Assembly: GCA_902516465.1 (NCBI GenBank) | Contig: CABXZD010000004.1 | Span: 22,489-86,488, forward strand | Direction of reading: 5' to 3' | Source: an uncultured Pelagibacteraceae bacterium | Lineage (GTDB): Bacteria > Pseudomonadota > Alphaproteobacteria > Pelagibacterales > Pelagibacteraceae | Length of the DNA stretch: 64,000 nucleotides | Shown here: positions 10,104 to 20,902 of the stretch, piece by piece | How the letters are laid out: the number at the start of each line of letters is the position of its first letter | Numbering within the stretch: position 1 is the stretch's first letter | Made by a program: the position numbers and the translations under genes | The notes under the pieces: generated by a model | What the model was told of the DNA's origin: nothing | The model's input: only the letters and a program-made list of their open reading frames with translations | Database searches by the model: none

Positions 10104-11373
10104 CAGGTTTGTAAGGACCCTCTACTCCCACACTTATGTAATCTGCTTGATCTTTTGACAATTTTGTTAACTTTGCACCGACTTTTTTAAGATGAAGAGT
10201 TGCAACTTTTTCATCTAAATGTTTTGGTAGAACGTAAACTTTTTTTTCGTAATTTTTATAATTATTCCACAACTCTATCTGCGCAATAACTTGATTTGTA
10301 AATGATGCGCTCATAACAAAACTTGGATGCCCTGTTGCACAACCTAAATTTACCAATCTACCTTCAGCAAGTAATATAATTCTTTTTTTACTAGGTAAGG
10401 TTATCTCATGAACTTGTGGCTTAATTTCGTCCCACTTATAATTTTTTAATGCCTCAACTTGAATTTCATTATCAAAATGACCTATGTTGCATAAAATAGC
10501 TCTATCTTTCATTTCTCTCATGTGGTCGGCTGTTACAATATCTTTATTTCCTGTTGCAGTGACTACTATATCTGCTTGGCTAATCATGTCATCCATAGTC
10601 ACAACCTCATAACCTTCCATTGCAGCTTGTAAGGCACAAATAGGATCTGTTTCGGTTACCATCACTCTTGCACCTGACTGTCTTAAAGATGCTGCACTTC
10701 CTTTACCCACATCACCAAAACCAGCCACTATAGCTACTTTTCCAGACATCATTACATCAGTAGCTCTTTTTATGCCATCAACCAAACTTTCTCTACATCC
10801 GTACAAATTATCAAATTTAGATTTTGTTACAGAGTCATTAACATTGATTGCTGGCACTAATAATGTTTTTTCATTTTCCATCTTTTTTAATGCCAAAACG
10901 CCTGTGGTTGTCTCCTCAGACAATCCCTTTATATCACTCATTAAATTTTTATAATCTTTATGCATTAAAGCAGTTAGATCCCCTCCATCATCTAAAATCA
11001 TATTTGGTTTCCAATCCTTTTTACCCTCAATAGTTTTTCTAACGCACCACCAATATTCCTCCTCAGTTTCTCCCTTCCATGCAAAGACTGGTACTCCTGC
11101 TTTTGCGATAGCTGCAGCTGCGTGGTCTTGAGTTGAAAAAATATTACAAGACGACCATCTAACTTCTGCACCTAAGTTTACTAATGTTTCGATGAGAACT
11201 GCTGTCTGAATGGTCATGTGTAAACAACCAATAATTTTAGCACCTTTTAATGGAGACTTGCCGGCATATTCTTCTCTAAGAGCAATTAGTCCTGGCATCT
11301 CACTTTCGGCTATTGAAATTTCTTTTCGGCCAAATTCTGCTTGGGATATATCTTTTACCTTAAAGTCTTCCAT
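10087..11373 (-). CDS. ahcY: Adenosylhomocysteinase
   Basis: [34 protein letters not shown]-terminal KPDAYRY. Confidence 0.98.
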   Translation of the reverse strand: MEDFKVKDISQAEFGRKEISIAESEMPGLIALREEYAGKSPLKGAKIIGCLHMTIQTAVLIETLVNLGAEVRWSSCNIFSTQDHAAAAIAKAGVPVFAWKGETEEEYWWCVRKTIEGKKDWKPNMILDDGGDLTALMHKDYKNLMSDIKGLSEETTTGVLALKKMENEKTLLVPAINVNDSVTKSKFDNLYGCRESLVDGIKRATDVMMSGKVAIVAGFGDVGKGSAASLRQSGARVMVTETDPICALQAAMEGYEVVTMDDMISQADIVVTATGNKDIVTADHMREMKDRAILCNIGHFDNEIQVEALKNYKWDEIKPQVHEITLPSKKRIILLAEGRLVNLGCATGHPSFVMSASFTNQVIAQIELWNNYKNYEKKVYVLPKHLDEKVATLHLKKVGAKLTKLSKDQADYISVGVEGPYKPDAYRY

Positions 11374-11416
11374 GGTGAGTTTTCTAACAATAAAAAATTA
11401 ATTAATCAATAAGACT

Positions 11417-12958
11417 TTATACTTTTGGAAATATTATTTCCATGCTTGCGCCCTTTTGATCAGTCCTATTAGATGCGTTTATTGAAGCATTATGTAAATC
11501 AACTAAATTTTTCACTATATTTAGACCAAGACCAGAATGTTGTCCGAATTTATCTGGTCTATTACTATAAAATCTATTAAATATTCTACTTGTATCTTTC
11601 TCTTTAAATCCCTGGCCTTCATCTAATATTTTTATTACAACTTTTCCGCTATCTAATTTTGAAACTTTTACAATTACATCTTGATTATCATTACTAAAAG
11701 AAATTGCATTATCTAAAAGATTTGCAACTATTTGTTCAATCCTGTTTTCTATACCATTAACAAAATATTTACTTTTTTTATCATTTTCATAAGAAATTTT
11801 TATTCCTCTTTTAAGAGTGTAAATATTGTTAAAATCGTCTACTACTGATTTGATAATTGGTTCAACGTCTAATTTTTTTATTTCTTCTTTACTTAAAGCC
11901 ACCTCATCTTTTAACATTTGGGAATAATCTGTAATTAATCTCTCAATTCTTTGTACATCGTGACTTAATATGCCAATTAACTTCATTCTTTGATTAATAT
12001 CATTCGTGTCATTTAAAATTTCAGAAGCGCTTTTTAATGACGCTAAAGGATTTCTTATTTCATGCACAAGATCAGTTGAAAAATTTTCAGCAAGAGTAAT
12101 TCTTTTTTGTAGTTGAAGTGTCATATCGTCTAAGGAATTCGAAAGTAAACCCAATTCATCATTTCTTAATTTTAATGCGTCGATATTTGTAGTTTTCGAG
12201 TTTTTATTTTTAATTGTATTTGTATAACTTACTAAATTTTTTATAGGCTTTAAAAAATATCGATTTAATACAAATGAAAAAATTAATATAACAATTCCTA
12301 CTGCAAATGCAGTTCGGATTATAAAAGTTTTTCTCTCATCAATTGCAGCTTTAACGTCATTTGCATTTTCAGTAATAGCTAAGTAGCCTTTATTGACCCC
12401 TTTATGCATCACATTCTTTATAGTTGTTAACTCAAATTTATTAAACCCTTCTTGGGTGAAAGTAAAATGGGTCCCAAAATTTTTAGACTCAGCATAATTA
12501 AACAGAATATCTTTCAATGAGACAGCCTTCTGTTTTCCAATATCAATATTTTTTTTTTCAACAATTTCCTTAGTTTTTTTTTCACTCAGAATTTCTAGTT
12601 CTATCGTATCTAATCTTGTCGAAAAAGATCTCGGATCAAGATCTAAGGTATCAGTATCGCCCACTAAATTAAGTTCACTGTCAAAAAAGATTACCCTATC
12701 AAGATTTTGAAAAAGGAATCTTGTTGAAAGCAAAAATTTTCTAATATCTTCTTCAACAAATTCAACATTATATCTGGTTAAATTTTCAATTGTATTATTG
12801 ATAACTTCTATATGATTAGATGATTTCTTTTTAATTAAATTAGGCTGAACATTCTTTAAATATAGAAATGTAAATAAACTAATAATTGTAAAAAAAATAA
12901 AGTTAATAAACAAAAATTTTTTTAAGATAGATTGATTTTTAAGAATACTGTTTAGCAT
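11417..12958 (-). CDS. chvG: Sensor histidine kinase, ChvG-like
   Basis: Two TM segments, HAMP, LVHEIRNPLASLKSA H-box, N/G boxes; overlaps chvI-like gene. Confidence 0.88.
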   Translation of the reverse strand: MLNSILKNQSILKKFLFINFIFFTIISLFTFLYLKNVQPNLIKKKSSNHIEVINNTIENLTRYNVEFVEEDIRKFLLSTRFLFQNLDRVIFFDSELNLVGDTDTLDLDPRSFSTRLDTIELEILSEKKTKEIVEKKNIDIGKQKAVSLKDILFNYAESKNFGTHFTFTQEGFNKFELTTIKNVMHKGVNKGYLAITENANDVKAAIDERKTFIIRTAFAVGIVILIFSFVLNRYFLKPIKNLVSYTNTIKNKNSKTTNIDALKLRNDELGLLSNSLDDMTLQLQKRITLAENFSTDLVHEIRNPLASLKSASEILNDTNDINQRMKLIGILSHDVQRIERLITDYSQMLKDEVALSKEEIKKLDVEPIIKSVVDDFNNIYTLKRGIKISYENDKKSKYFVNGIENRIEQIVANLLDNAISFSNDNQDVIVKVSKLDSGKVVIKILDEGQGFKEKDTSRIFNRFYSNRPDKFGQHSGLGLNIVKNLVDLHNASINASNRTDQKGASMEIIFPKV

Positions 12959-13671
12959 CAGCTAACATTCCACCTATATCCACTTCCATATCTTGTTTCT
13001 ATTGCTGAAAATTCAGGATCAACTTTTTTAAATTTTTTTCTAATTCTTTTTACGTGACTATCAATGGTTCTATCTTCAATGTCAGTATCTTCTCTATAAG
13101 CTATATCCATTAATTGAGATCTCTCTTTAATAATTCCTGGCCTTTTTGCCAGCTCTTTAACTAAAAGAAATTCAGTTGTTGTAAGTTTATCTGGTAATTG
13201 CTTACCCCCCCATTCACACTCTAGCTGCGAGGGATCTAATCTTAATTTGCCATGGGATATAATACTTTTTGTTTCTTCAATGATGTCCTTAGAGTCTTTT
13301 TTTCTAAGCTGCACTCTTATTCTTTCTATTAAAACTTTAATGGAAAAACCTCCTGACTTTTTTACAAAATCATCAGCTCCTAATTTTAAGCCAAGTAATT
13401 CGTCAATTTCGTCATCTTTAGACGTCAAAAAAATAATAGGCAAACTTGTTTTTTTTCTCAATTTTTTTAATAGTTCCTCACCATCCATTTTTGGCATCTT
13501 AATGTCAACTATTGCTAAATCTGGGGGTGTTCTGCTCAAACCAACTAGTGCGCTTTCACCATCAATGTAAGTTTGAACTTTAAATCCCTCTTTTTCTAGA
13601 GCTATACTCAAAGTTGTTAAAATATTTCTATCATCGTCTACTAGTGCAATTGTTTGTTTATTCATAATCAA
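12958..13671 (-). CDS. chvI: OmpR-family response regulator, ChvI-like
   Basis: Receiver domain (DDDRN, VDIKMPKMDGEEL, FLTSKDD) plus winged helix. Confidence 0.88.
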   Translation of the reverse strand: MIMNKQTIALVDDDRNILTTLSIALEKEGFKVQTYIDGESALVGLSRTPPDLAIVDIKMPKMDGEELLKKLRKKTSLPIIFLTSKDDEIDELLGLKLGADDFVKKSGGFSIKVLIERIRVQLRKKDSKDIIEETKSIISHGKLRLDPSQLECEWGGKQLPDKLTTTEFLLVKELAKRPGIIKERSQLMDIAYREDTDIEDRTIDSHVKRIRKKFKKVDPEFSAIETRYGSGYRWNVS

Positions 13672-13716
13672 ATATAAAAATACTAAATTGTCCTAATTTG
13701 GGCAAACAAATTAAAA

Positions 13717-16491
13717 TTAATGCATTACACCCCAGTTATCACCTGTATTCAAATCTACTGTCAAAGGTATAGTAAAGGAATGCTGATCGCTATTAGTAAC
13801 ACTTGTCATTTCATCAATAATTATTTTACTTATTTTTTTTACCTCTTCTTTTGGAGTTTCAAAAATCAATTCATCATGAATTTGAAGTAACATCTTTGTT
13901 TTTTGATTTTTACGTTCATTAAGCCTTTTATCTAACCGGATCATGGCCAGCCTCATAATTTCTGATGCAGAACCCTGAATTGGTGCATTAATAGCTGCTC
14001 TCTCTTGAAAATTACGTATATTGTAATTTTTATCATTAATATTAGTAAAATGTGATCTTCTACCAAAAATATTATTTACATAACCACTTTTTCTGCAGAA
14101 TTTAATTGTTTGATCCATATAAACTTTAATTTCTGGAAACTTTGCAAAGTAAGAATTTAAGAATTCCTCGGCCTCATAATTAGATACGTTTATTTGTTTC
14201 GCAAGTCCGTATTGAGAAATACCATAAATAATACCAAAATTTATAGCCTTTGCCTTCCTTCTTTGGTCTTGATTAACTTTTCTGATATCAACATTGAATA
14301 TTTGGCTGGCAGTTAATGAGTGAATATCCTCATTGTTCCTAAAAGCTTTTTTTAATCCTTTTACATCTGCTAAATCAGCTAAAATTCTCATTTCAATTTG
14401 ATTGTAGTCAGCAGAAAGTAAAACATGATTTTTTTCAGCAATAAATGATTTTCTAATTTCTCTACCTTCCTCAGATTTTATAGGAATATTCTGTAAGTTA
14501 GGATCACTCGAGGCTAATCTTCCAGTTGTAGTGGCAGCTAGTAAAAATGATGTGTGAACTCTTTTAGTTTCTGAATTGATATGCTCTGGTAAAGTATCTG
14601 AATAAGTATTTTTTAATTTTGAGACTTGCCTCCAATCTAAAACTAATTTTGGAAATTCATGGCCTTTAAAGGCAAGGTCTTCCAAAACTGAAGCACTTGT
14701 AGCAAAACTTCCCTTCTTAGTTTTTTTTAGACCAGCAATCTTAAGATCATTATATATGATCTCTCCAAGCTGTTTGGGGGAGGCTATATTAAATTCTTTT
14801 TTAGAAATTTCAAAAATTTTTTTCTGAATCTTTTCAATTTTATTATGAAAATTTAAAGATAAGATTTTAAGAAATTTATTATCTATTTTTATACCCTCTA
14901 TCTCCATGTAAGCTAAAATTTTTATCATTGGCTTCTCAAAAACTTCATAAATATTTATCATTTTTTCTTCTCTAAGACTTTTGTAAAATTTTTTGTATAA
15001 TCTAAAAGTTATATCTGCGTCTTCAGCTGCATAGTCTTTTGCCTTTTCGACATCTACTTGACTGAAATTGATCTCTTTTTTTCCAGATCCAACCAATTCT
15101 TTGAAAGATATTGTCTTGTGATTAAAATGAATTTCTGACAACGCATCCATGTTGTGTCTATTTTTTCCAGCATCTAGAACATAGGACATAAGCATTGTAT
15201 CTTCCATTGAGGAAATGGTAATGCCATTTTTATAAAATACTATAAAATCAAATTTAATGTTTTGACCTATTTTTTTAATACTTGGATCCTCTAGTAAGGG
15301 TTTTAATTTTTTAATGACTATCTCTTTATTTATACATTTTTTGGAATTGTGACCTATTGGAATATAACAAGCTTTACCAATTTTAGAGCTTAAAGAAACT
15401 CCAATTAAATCTGCTAGATGAGGATCTAATGAACTTGTTTCAGTGTCTACTGCTACCTCACCTGTCTCCTCTGCATCTTTTATCCAATTATCTATTTCTT
15501 TAGGGTCAGATATTAAAAAATATTCTTTTTTACTTATAGACTTTTGATTTTCTTTTTTATTAAAATTATCTTTATTATTGGCAAAATTAGGTTCACCATA
15601 AGCTGAGATTGCTGAACTCAATAATCTATTAAACTCCATTTCTCTCAGAAATTTATAAAGTTTATCTTTGTCAATTTCCTTCAATTTAAATTCAGATAAA
15701 TCTTTTTCTACTGGCGCGTCATGTTTAAGAGTAACCAACTTCTTACTGATTCTTGCCTTGTCTTTATTTTCTGTAAGTGTTTCCCTTCTCTTATTTTGCT
15801 TAATTTCATTTGTTGAGTCTAAAAGTTTCTCTAAAGTGCCATATTTGTTAATTAATTCTGCGGCTGTTTTAACTCCAATGCCAGGAACACCTGGAACATT
15901 ATCACTACTATCACCGGCTAAAGCTTGTACATCGATTACCTTAGATGAGCTAACACCAAATTTATTTTTAATATCCTCTTCAGTAATAAATTTATTTTTC
16001 ATAGGATCAAAAATTCGGACATTTTTTTTAAATAGTTGCATTAAATCTTTATCAGAGGACACAATTGTAACCTTTGCACCTTTTTCTAAAATTTGATCTA
16101 CATAAGTTGCAATTAAATCATCAGCCTCAAAGTTAACTAAATCTACTGAGGGTAAATTAAATGCTAAAACAGATTTTCTTATATATTCAAATTGTGGAGC
16201 TAAATCTTCAGGTGCATCTGTGCGATTAGCTTTATAATCTTTATAAATTTCATTTCTAAAAGTTTTTCTAGCTGAATCGAAAATTACAGCAAAATGAGTA
16301 GGTTTTTGTTTATTTTCATTTGATTTAGAATCTTCAAGAAGCTTAAATAACATACTACAAAAACCACTTACAGCCCCTGTCGGCAATCCATCACTTTTTC
16401 TAGATAATGGTGGTAAAGCATAATAGGCTCTAAATATATAACCTGAGCCATCAATAAGATAAAAATGATCTGTTTTTTGAATTTTGCTCAT
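13717..16491 (-). CDS. polA: DNA polymerase I
   Basis: 924 aa; 5'-3' exo domain, intact DTETSSLDP 3'-5' exo motif, SADYNQIEMRILA and QIHDELIFE polymerase motifs. Confidence 0.98.
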   Translation of the reverse strand: MSKIQKTDHFYLIDGSGYIFRAYYALPPLSRKSDGLPTGAVSGFCSMLFKLLEDSKSNENKQKPTHFAVIFDSARKTFRNEIYKDYKANRTDAPEDLAPQFEYIRKSVLAFNLPSVDLVNFEADDLIATYVDQILEKGAKVTIVSSDKDLMQLFKKNVRIFDPMKNKFITEEDIKNKFGVSSSKVIDVQALAGDSSDNVPGVPGIGVKTAAELINKYGTLEKLLDSTNEIKQNKRRETLTENKDKARISKKLVTLKHDAPVEKDLSEFKLKEIDKDKLYKFLREMEFNRLLSSAISAYGEPNFANNKDNFNKKENQKSISKKEYFLISDPKEIDNWIKDAEETGEVAVDTETSSLDPHLADLIGVSLSSKIGKACYIPIGHNSKKCINKEIVIKKLKPLLEDPSIKKIGQNIKFDFIVFYKNGITISSMEDTMLMSYVLDAGKNRHNMDALSEIHFNHKTISFKELVGSGKKEINFSQVDVEKAKDYAAEDADITFRLYKKFYKSLREEKMINIYEVFEKPMIKILAYMEIEGIKIDNKFLKILSLNFHNKIEKIQKKIFEISKKEFNIASPKQLGEIIYNDLKIAGLKKTKKGSFATSASVLEDLAFKGHEFPKLVLDWRQVSKLKNTYSDTLPEHINSETKRVHTSFLLAATTTGRLASSDPNLQNIPIKSEEGREIRKSFIAEKNHVLLSADYNQIEMRILADLADVKGLKKAFRNNEDIHSLTASQIFNVDIRKVNQDQRRKAKAINFGIIYGISQYGLAKQINVSNYEAEEFLNSYFAKFPEIKVYMDQTIKFCRKSGYVNNIFGRRSHFTNINDKNYNIRNFQERAAINAPIQGSASEIMRLAMIRLDKRLNERKNQKTKMLLQIHDELIFETPKEEVKKISKIIIDEMTSVTNSDQHSFTIPLTVDLNTGDNWGVMH

Positions 16492-16537
16492 TATAAATTA
16501 TTATAGATTATAGATTAAAATAAGAGTATTATTTTTT

Positions 16538-17089
16538 ATGGAACTTATAAAGCAAAATACTCAAAACCAGCTTATAAAATCATTGTTGATTATCTTTGTA
16601 GGTTCAATAGTTCTCACGATTTCTGCCAAAATCAAGATACCTTTTTATCCAGTTCCAATGACTATGCAAACGTTCATAGTTTTATTTTTAGGTATTAGCT
16701 TTGGATATAAAATAGCTCTAGCCACTGTAAGTTTATACTTATTAGAAGGTATATTGGGTTTGCCAGTATTTTCTAATTCTCCTGAAAGAGGAATTGGTTT
16801 AGCTTATTTTACAGGTCCAACAATGGGGTATTTAATTGGATTTCTGTCAGCATGTTTTTTAGCCTCATTCGTAAAAAATGACGATAACTATTTTTTAATT
16901 TTTCTTAAATTAATATTTTCAGTTTCAACAATTTATATTCTAGGTATTCTATGGTTAGGAACATTAATTGGTTGGGATAAACCTATTTTAAAATTAGGTG
17001 TAATGCCTTTTTTTGTTGCTGAAATTTTCAAAATTTGTCTACTTACTTTAATAGCAAAAAAAATTATAAAATTTAGAAAATTTATTTAG
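16538..17089 (+). CDS. bioY: Biotin transporter BioY
   Basis: KIPFYPVPMTMQTF, GPTMGYLIGF. Confidence 0.92.
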   Translation: MELIKQNTQNQLIKSLLIIFVGSIVLTISAKIKIPFYPVPMTMQTFIVLFLGISFGYKIALATVSLYLLEGILGLPVFSNSPERGIGLAYFTGPTMGYLIGFLSACFLASFVKNDDNYFLIFLKLIFSVSTIYILGILWLGTLIGWDKPILKLGVMPFFVAEIFKICLLTLIAKKIIKFRKFI

Positions 17090-17672
17090 GAGATCTCTTA
17101 GATAGAATTCTTTGAAGAGTTCTTCTGTGCATTTTTAATCTTCTAGCAGTTTCAGACACATTTCTATTGCAAAGTTCAAAAACCCTGTGAATGTGTTCCC
17201 ATTTTACTCTATCTGCAGACATTGGATTTTCAGGAGGTGCAGCTTTTTTTGATGGATCAGCTAAAAGTGCTTTTTCCACATCATCAGCATCTGCAGGTTT
17301 AGCTAAATAATCAATGGCTCCTTCTTTAATGGCAGCAACAGCTGTGGGAATATTTCCATAGCCAGTTAACATTATAATTCTACTTGAGGAATTAGACGAC
17401 TGAATTTGTTTAACTACTTCCAAGCCATTACCGTCCGCTAATCTAAGATCAACTACAGCGAATCCTGGTTTTTTGACTTTAACAGAATCGATACCCTTCT
17501 GTACACTTTCTGCTTGAATAACTTCAAACCCTTTTTTCTCCATTGCTCTAGCTAATCTTTCCCTAAATGGATTGTCATCATCCACGATTAATAAGGATTT
17601 ATTGTCAAAATCAGCCAGATTTTGTAATGAAGCTTGGTTTCTCATAGACCTAATATGATCACTTTTTCCCAT
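17082..17672 (-). CDS. ActR/PrrA/RegA-type response regulator
   Basis: Receiver (VDDDNPFRERL, VVDLRLADGNGLEV) and Fis-like HTH C-terminus HRRTLQRIL. Confidence 0.9.
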   Translation of the reverse strand: MGKSDHIRSMRNQASLQNLADFDNKSLLIVDDDNPFRERLARAMEKKGFEVIQAESVQKGIDSVKVKKPGFAVVDLRLADGNGLEVVKQIQSSNSSSRIIMLTGYGNIPTAVAAIKEGAIDYLAKPADADDVEKALLADPSKKAAPPENPMSADRVKWEHIHRVFELCNRNVSETARRLKMHRRTLQRILSKRSPK

Positions 17673-17733
17673 ATTTCAATAGGCCATTATTTACTTTACA
17701 TTGAATAACTATTTGATTAATTGCTCGATTATT

Positions 17734-17764
17734 AAAGTTTTTTTAAATAAAAGACTTTTTTTTT
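17734..17764 (+). promoter_or_regulatory. AU-rich hairpin with U-tract upstream of the polyamine operon
   Basis: AAAGTTTTTT-TAAAT-AAAAGACTTT, 10 bp stem with one U·G, followed by TTTTTT; about 28 nt before the decarboxylase ATG. Confidence 0.5.
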
Positions 17765-17792
17765 GTTAAATTTTTTTTAGGGGGCATTAAAA

Positions 17793-18977
17793 ATGCAAAA
17801 ATTTAAGTCAGTTGAGGAATTAGTTAACCAACTGAAACCAGAAAAACCTGTCTATTGTATAAGAAAGAATTCTATTCTTTCTGCTTCAAAGTTCTTTCAA
17901 AATAAATTTCCAGGAAAAATACTATATGCTGTAAAAACTAATCCCCATCCTGAAGTTATCAAAACTTTGATAAAAAGTAGAATTAATCAATTTGATGTTG
18001 CGTCTATCGAAGAAATCAAAACAGTGAGGCAATTTGATAATACTGCAAAATGTTCTTTTATGCATACAGTCAAAAGCAGAGAAAGTATTAAAGAAGCATA
18101 TTTTAATTTTGGAATAAAAACTTTCGCTTTAGATACTAAAGATGAATTAATAAAAATTATAGAGACAACGGAAAATGCTAAAGATTTAGAATTATTCATT
18201 AGAGTTGCTGTTTCCAATGAACATGCTGAAATAGATTTATCAAAAAAATTCGGTGCTTTGAATTCTGAGGCTTCAGGACTGTTAAGACTTGCAAAACTTC
18301 ACGCAAAAAAAATAGGCTTAAGTTTTCATGTTGGTTCCCAATGTATGCATCCAATTTCATATTCTAAAGGAATTAATGAAATGGGAAATATAATCAAAAA
18401 AACTAAAATAATTCCAGATTACATTAATATCGGTGGAGGCTTCCCAACAATTTATCCTGATCTTGTGCCTCTATCTTTAGAAAGTTATATGGAGGAAATT
18501 AAAAAAAGTTTAGAAAAATTAAATTTAAAGAATATCCCTCAAATAATTTGTGAACCTGGAAGAGCTTTAGTTGCAGAAAGTGGATCAACAATTGTGAGAG
18601 TTAATTTAAGAAAAAAACAAAAACTTTATATTAATGATGGTACTTATGGCACACTCTTTGATGCTGGAACACCAAATATAGTTTTTCCATCAAAATTGAT
18701 AAAAGAATCTTCAAGCAAGATTATTTCCAAAAAAATGACTGCATTTGATTTTTATGGACCAACATGCGACAGTATGGATTATATGAAAGGTCCTTTCCTA
18801 CTTCCGAATAATATTAAAGAAAATGATTACATTGAACTTGGTCAACTAGGATCATATGGTTTAACTTTTAGAACTCAATTTAATGGCTATTACTCTGATG
18901 AGATTTATGAGGTTGAAGATAAACCAATAATGTCTATGTATGATAAGAACTCAGACAAAGCTACTCTAGTTGCTTAA
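17793..18977 (+). CDS. Alanine-racemase-fold PLP decarboxylase, ornithine decarboxylase-like
   Basis: YAVKTNPHPEVI, FHVGSQC, EPGRALVAESG, INDGTYGT, YGPTCDSMD motifs. Confidence 0.88.
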   Translation: MQKFKSVEELVNQLKPEKPVYCIRKNSILSASKFFQNKFPGKILYAVKTNPHPEVIKTLIKSRINQFDVASIEEIKTVRQFDNTAKCSFMHTVKSRESIKEAYFNFGIKTFALDTKDELIKIIETTENAKDLELFIRVAVSNEHAEIDLSKKFGALNSEASGLLRLAKLHAKKIGLSFHVGSQCMHPISYSKGINEMGNIIKKTKIIPDYINIGGGFPTIYPDLVPLSLESYMEEIKKSLEKLNLKNIPQIICEPGRALVAESGSTIVRVNLRKKQKLYINDGTYGTLFDAGTPNIVFPSKLIKESSSKIISKKMTAFDFYGPTCDSMDYMKGPFLLPNNIKENDYIELGQLGSYGLTFRTQFNGYYSDEIYEVEDKPIMSMYDKNSDKATLVA

Positions 18978-20017
18978 TGTCGGAAAATAAAAATCTTGGT
19001 CACAACAGTAAAAAAGATTTCTTAAAAAAACCTGTAGAACATATTGATATTACATCTTTCGACTCTAGAAAAATCATCTCTTCCATGGAAAAAATGTCTT
19101 TTGTTTCAAGAGAAACGGCAAATGCAGCCAATATCTATAATGAAATGTTGAAAGACAAAGAATGTACAATTTTTTTAACATTAGCAGGATCTACTTCAGC
19201 GGCAGGGTGTATGCATATTTACAGAGATATGGTCAAATACAACATGGTAGATGCAATTGTTGCAACTGGAGCATCTATAATAGATATGGATTTTTTTGAA
19301 GCGCTTGGATTTAAACATTATCAAGGCTCACAATATCAAAATGATAATGAGCTCAGAAAAAATTACATAGACAGGATTTATGACACTTATATCGATGAGG
19401 AAGAGCTTCAATTGTGTGATAAAACAATCGGAGAGATAGCTGATAAACTTGAACCAAAAACTTATACATCTAGAGAGTTTATTAGAGAAATTGGTAAATA
19501 TTTAAAGTCAAATGCCAAAAAAAAGGGATCTTTGATTGAGACAGCATATGACAATGATGTTCCAATTTTCTGTCCAGCATTTACCGATTCGAGTGCAGGT
19601 TTTGGATTGGTAATGCACCAGGAGAGAAATCCAAAAAATCATATAACTATGGACTCAATAAGGGAATTTAGAGAATTAACAGAAATAAAAATTAAATCTA
19701 AAGGTTCAGGTTTATTTATGATTGGCGGTGGTGTTCCTAAAAATTTTATACAAGATACAGTAATTTGTGCTGAGCTTTTAGGAAAAGAAGTAGATATGCA
19801 CAAATATGCTATTCAAATAACAGTTGCTGACTCGAGAGACGGCGCATGTAGTAGCTCAACACTAAAAGAGGCAAGCTCATGGGGCAAGGTTAATACAACC
19901 AAAGAACAAATGGTATTTGCTGAAGCTACTAGTGTTCTTCCATTAATTGCAAGCGATGCTTATCATACTGGAGAATGGAAAAATAGAGAAAGAAAAAACT
20001 TCTCCAAAATCTTTTGA
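18977..20017 (+). CDS. Deoxyhypusine synthase-family protein (possible homospermidine synthase-type activity)
   Basis: TLAGSTSAAG, FCPAFTDSS, EASSWGKV with DHS catalytic Lys context. Confidence 0.85.
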   Translation: MSENKNLGHNSKKDFLKKPVEHIDITSFDSRKIISSMEKMSFVSRETANAANIYNEMLKDKECTIFLTLAGSTSAAGCMHIYRDMVKYNMVDAIVATGASIIDMDFFEALGFKHYQGSQYQNDNELRKNYIDRIYDTYIDEEELQLCDKTIGEIADKLEPKTYTSREFIREIGKYLKSNAKKKGSLIETAYDNDVPIFCPAFTDSSAGFGLVMHQERNPKNHITMDSIREFRELTEIKIKSKGSGLFMIGGGVPKNFIQDTVICAELLGKEVDMHKYAIQITVADSRDGACSSSTLKEASSWGKVNTTKEQMVFAEATSVLPLIASDAYHTGEWKNRERKNFSKIF

Positions 20018-20020
20018 TTA

Positions 20021-20902
20021 ATGATCAAAAAAATTAAAATTGGAATCATTCAAAGTAAAATCAAGAGTAATAATAAAGAAAATTTGGTTTCAGCAATTAA
20101 AAATATAAAAAAAGCTGCATCAAAAAAAGCAAAAATAATTTGTTTGCCAGAGCTATTTTTATCAAATTATTTTTGTCAAACAGAAAACCACTCAAATTTT
20201 AGACTAGCTGAAAAGATACCTGGAAAAACAACAAAAATATTTTGTGATTTAGCAAAAGAATTAAAAATAGTTTTAATTATTTCTTTATTTGAAAAAAAAA
20301 CACATGGTTTTTACCACAATACGAGTGTTGTGATAAATGATATAGGTAAAATATTATCAAAATATAGAAAAATGCATATTCCTGATGACCCTGGGTATTA
20401 TGAAAAATTTTATTTTACTCCTGGGGATTTAGGATTCAAATCTATCAAAACAAAGTTTGGTAAAATTGGACCTTTAATATGTTGGGATCAGTGGTTTCCT
20501 GAAGCTGCGAGACTAACAGCACTGAAGGGCGCACAAATAATTTTTTATCCTACAGCTATTGGATGGCATCCAAAAGAAAAAAGGAAGTTTGGGAAATCTC
20601 AATTAGATTCATGGATTACTATGCAAAAATCTCATGCTATCGCGAATGGGACCTATGTGGTTGCTATAAACAGAGTAGGAACTGAAAAGAAGGGTAAAAA
20701 GAAAATAGAATTCTGGGGAAATTCTATGATAATTGACCCCAACGGCCAAATAATTGGAAAACTAAGTAATAATAAAGAGCAAATTTTAATTCGGGAAGTT
20801 GATTACAAAAAAATAGATAAAGTTAGACAACATTGGCCTTTTTTACGTGATCGAAGAATTGATTTTTATAAAGGTATATTAAAGAATCCTGAAGATGAGT
20901 GA
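20021..20902 (+). CDS. aguB: N-carbamoylputrescine amidase (nitrilase superfamily)
   Basis: CLPELFLSNYFCQ (Glu), KYRKMHIPDDPGYYEKFYFTPG (Lys), GPLICWDQWFPEAAR (Cys). Confidence 0.9.
   Translation: MIKKIKIGIIQSKIKSNNKENLVSAIKNIKKAASKKAKIICLPELFLSNYFCQTENHSNFRLAEKIPGKTTKIFCDLAKELKIVLIISLFEKKTHGFYHNTSVVINDIGKILSKYRKMHIPDDPGYYEKFYFTPGDLGFKSIKTKFGKIGPLICWDQWFPEAARLTALKGAQIIFYPTAIGWHPKEKRKFGKSQLDSWITMQKSHAIANGTYVVAINRVGTEKKGKKKIEFWGNSMIIDPNGQIIGKLSNNKEQILIREVDYKKIDKVRQHWPFLRDRRIDFYKGILKNPEDE

Noticed and set aside
13247-16096. Antisense ORFs in chvI and polA (13247-13570, 15668-16096)
   Set aside because: Shadow ORFs opposite conserved coding sequence.
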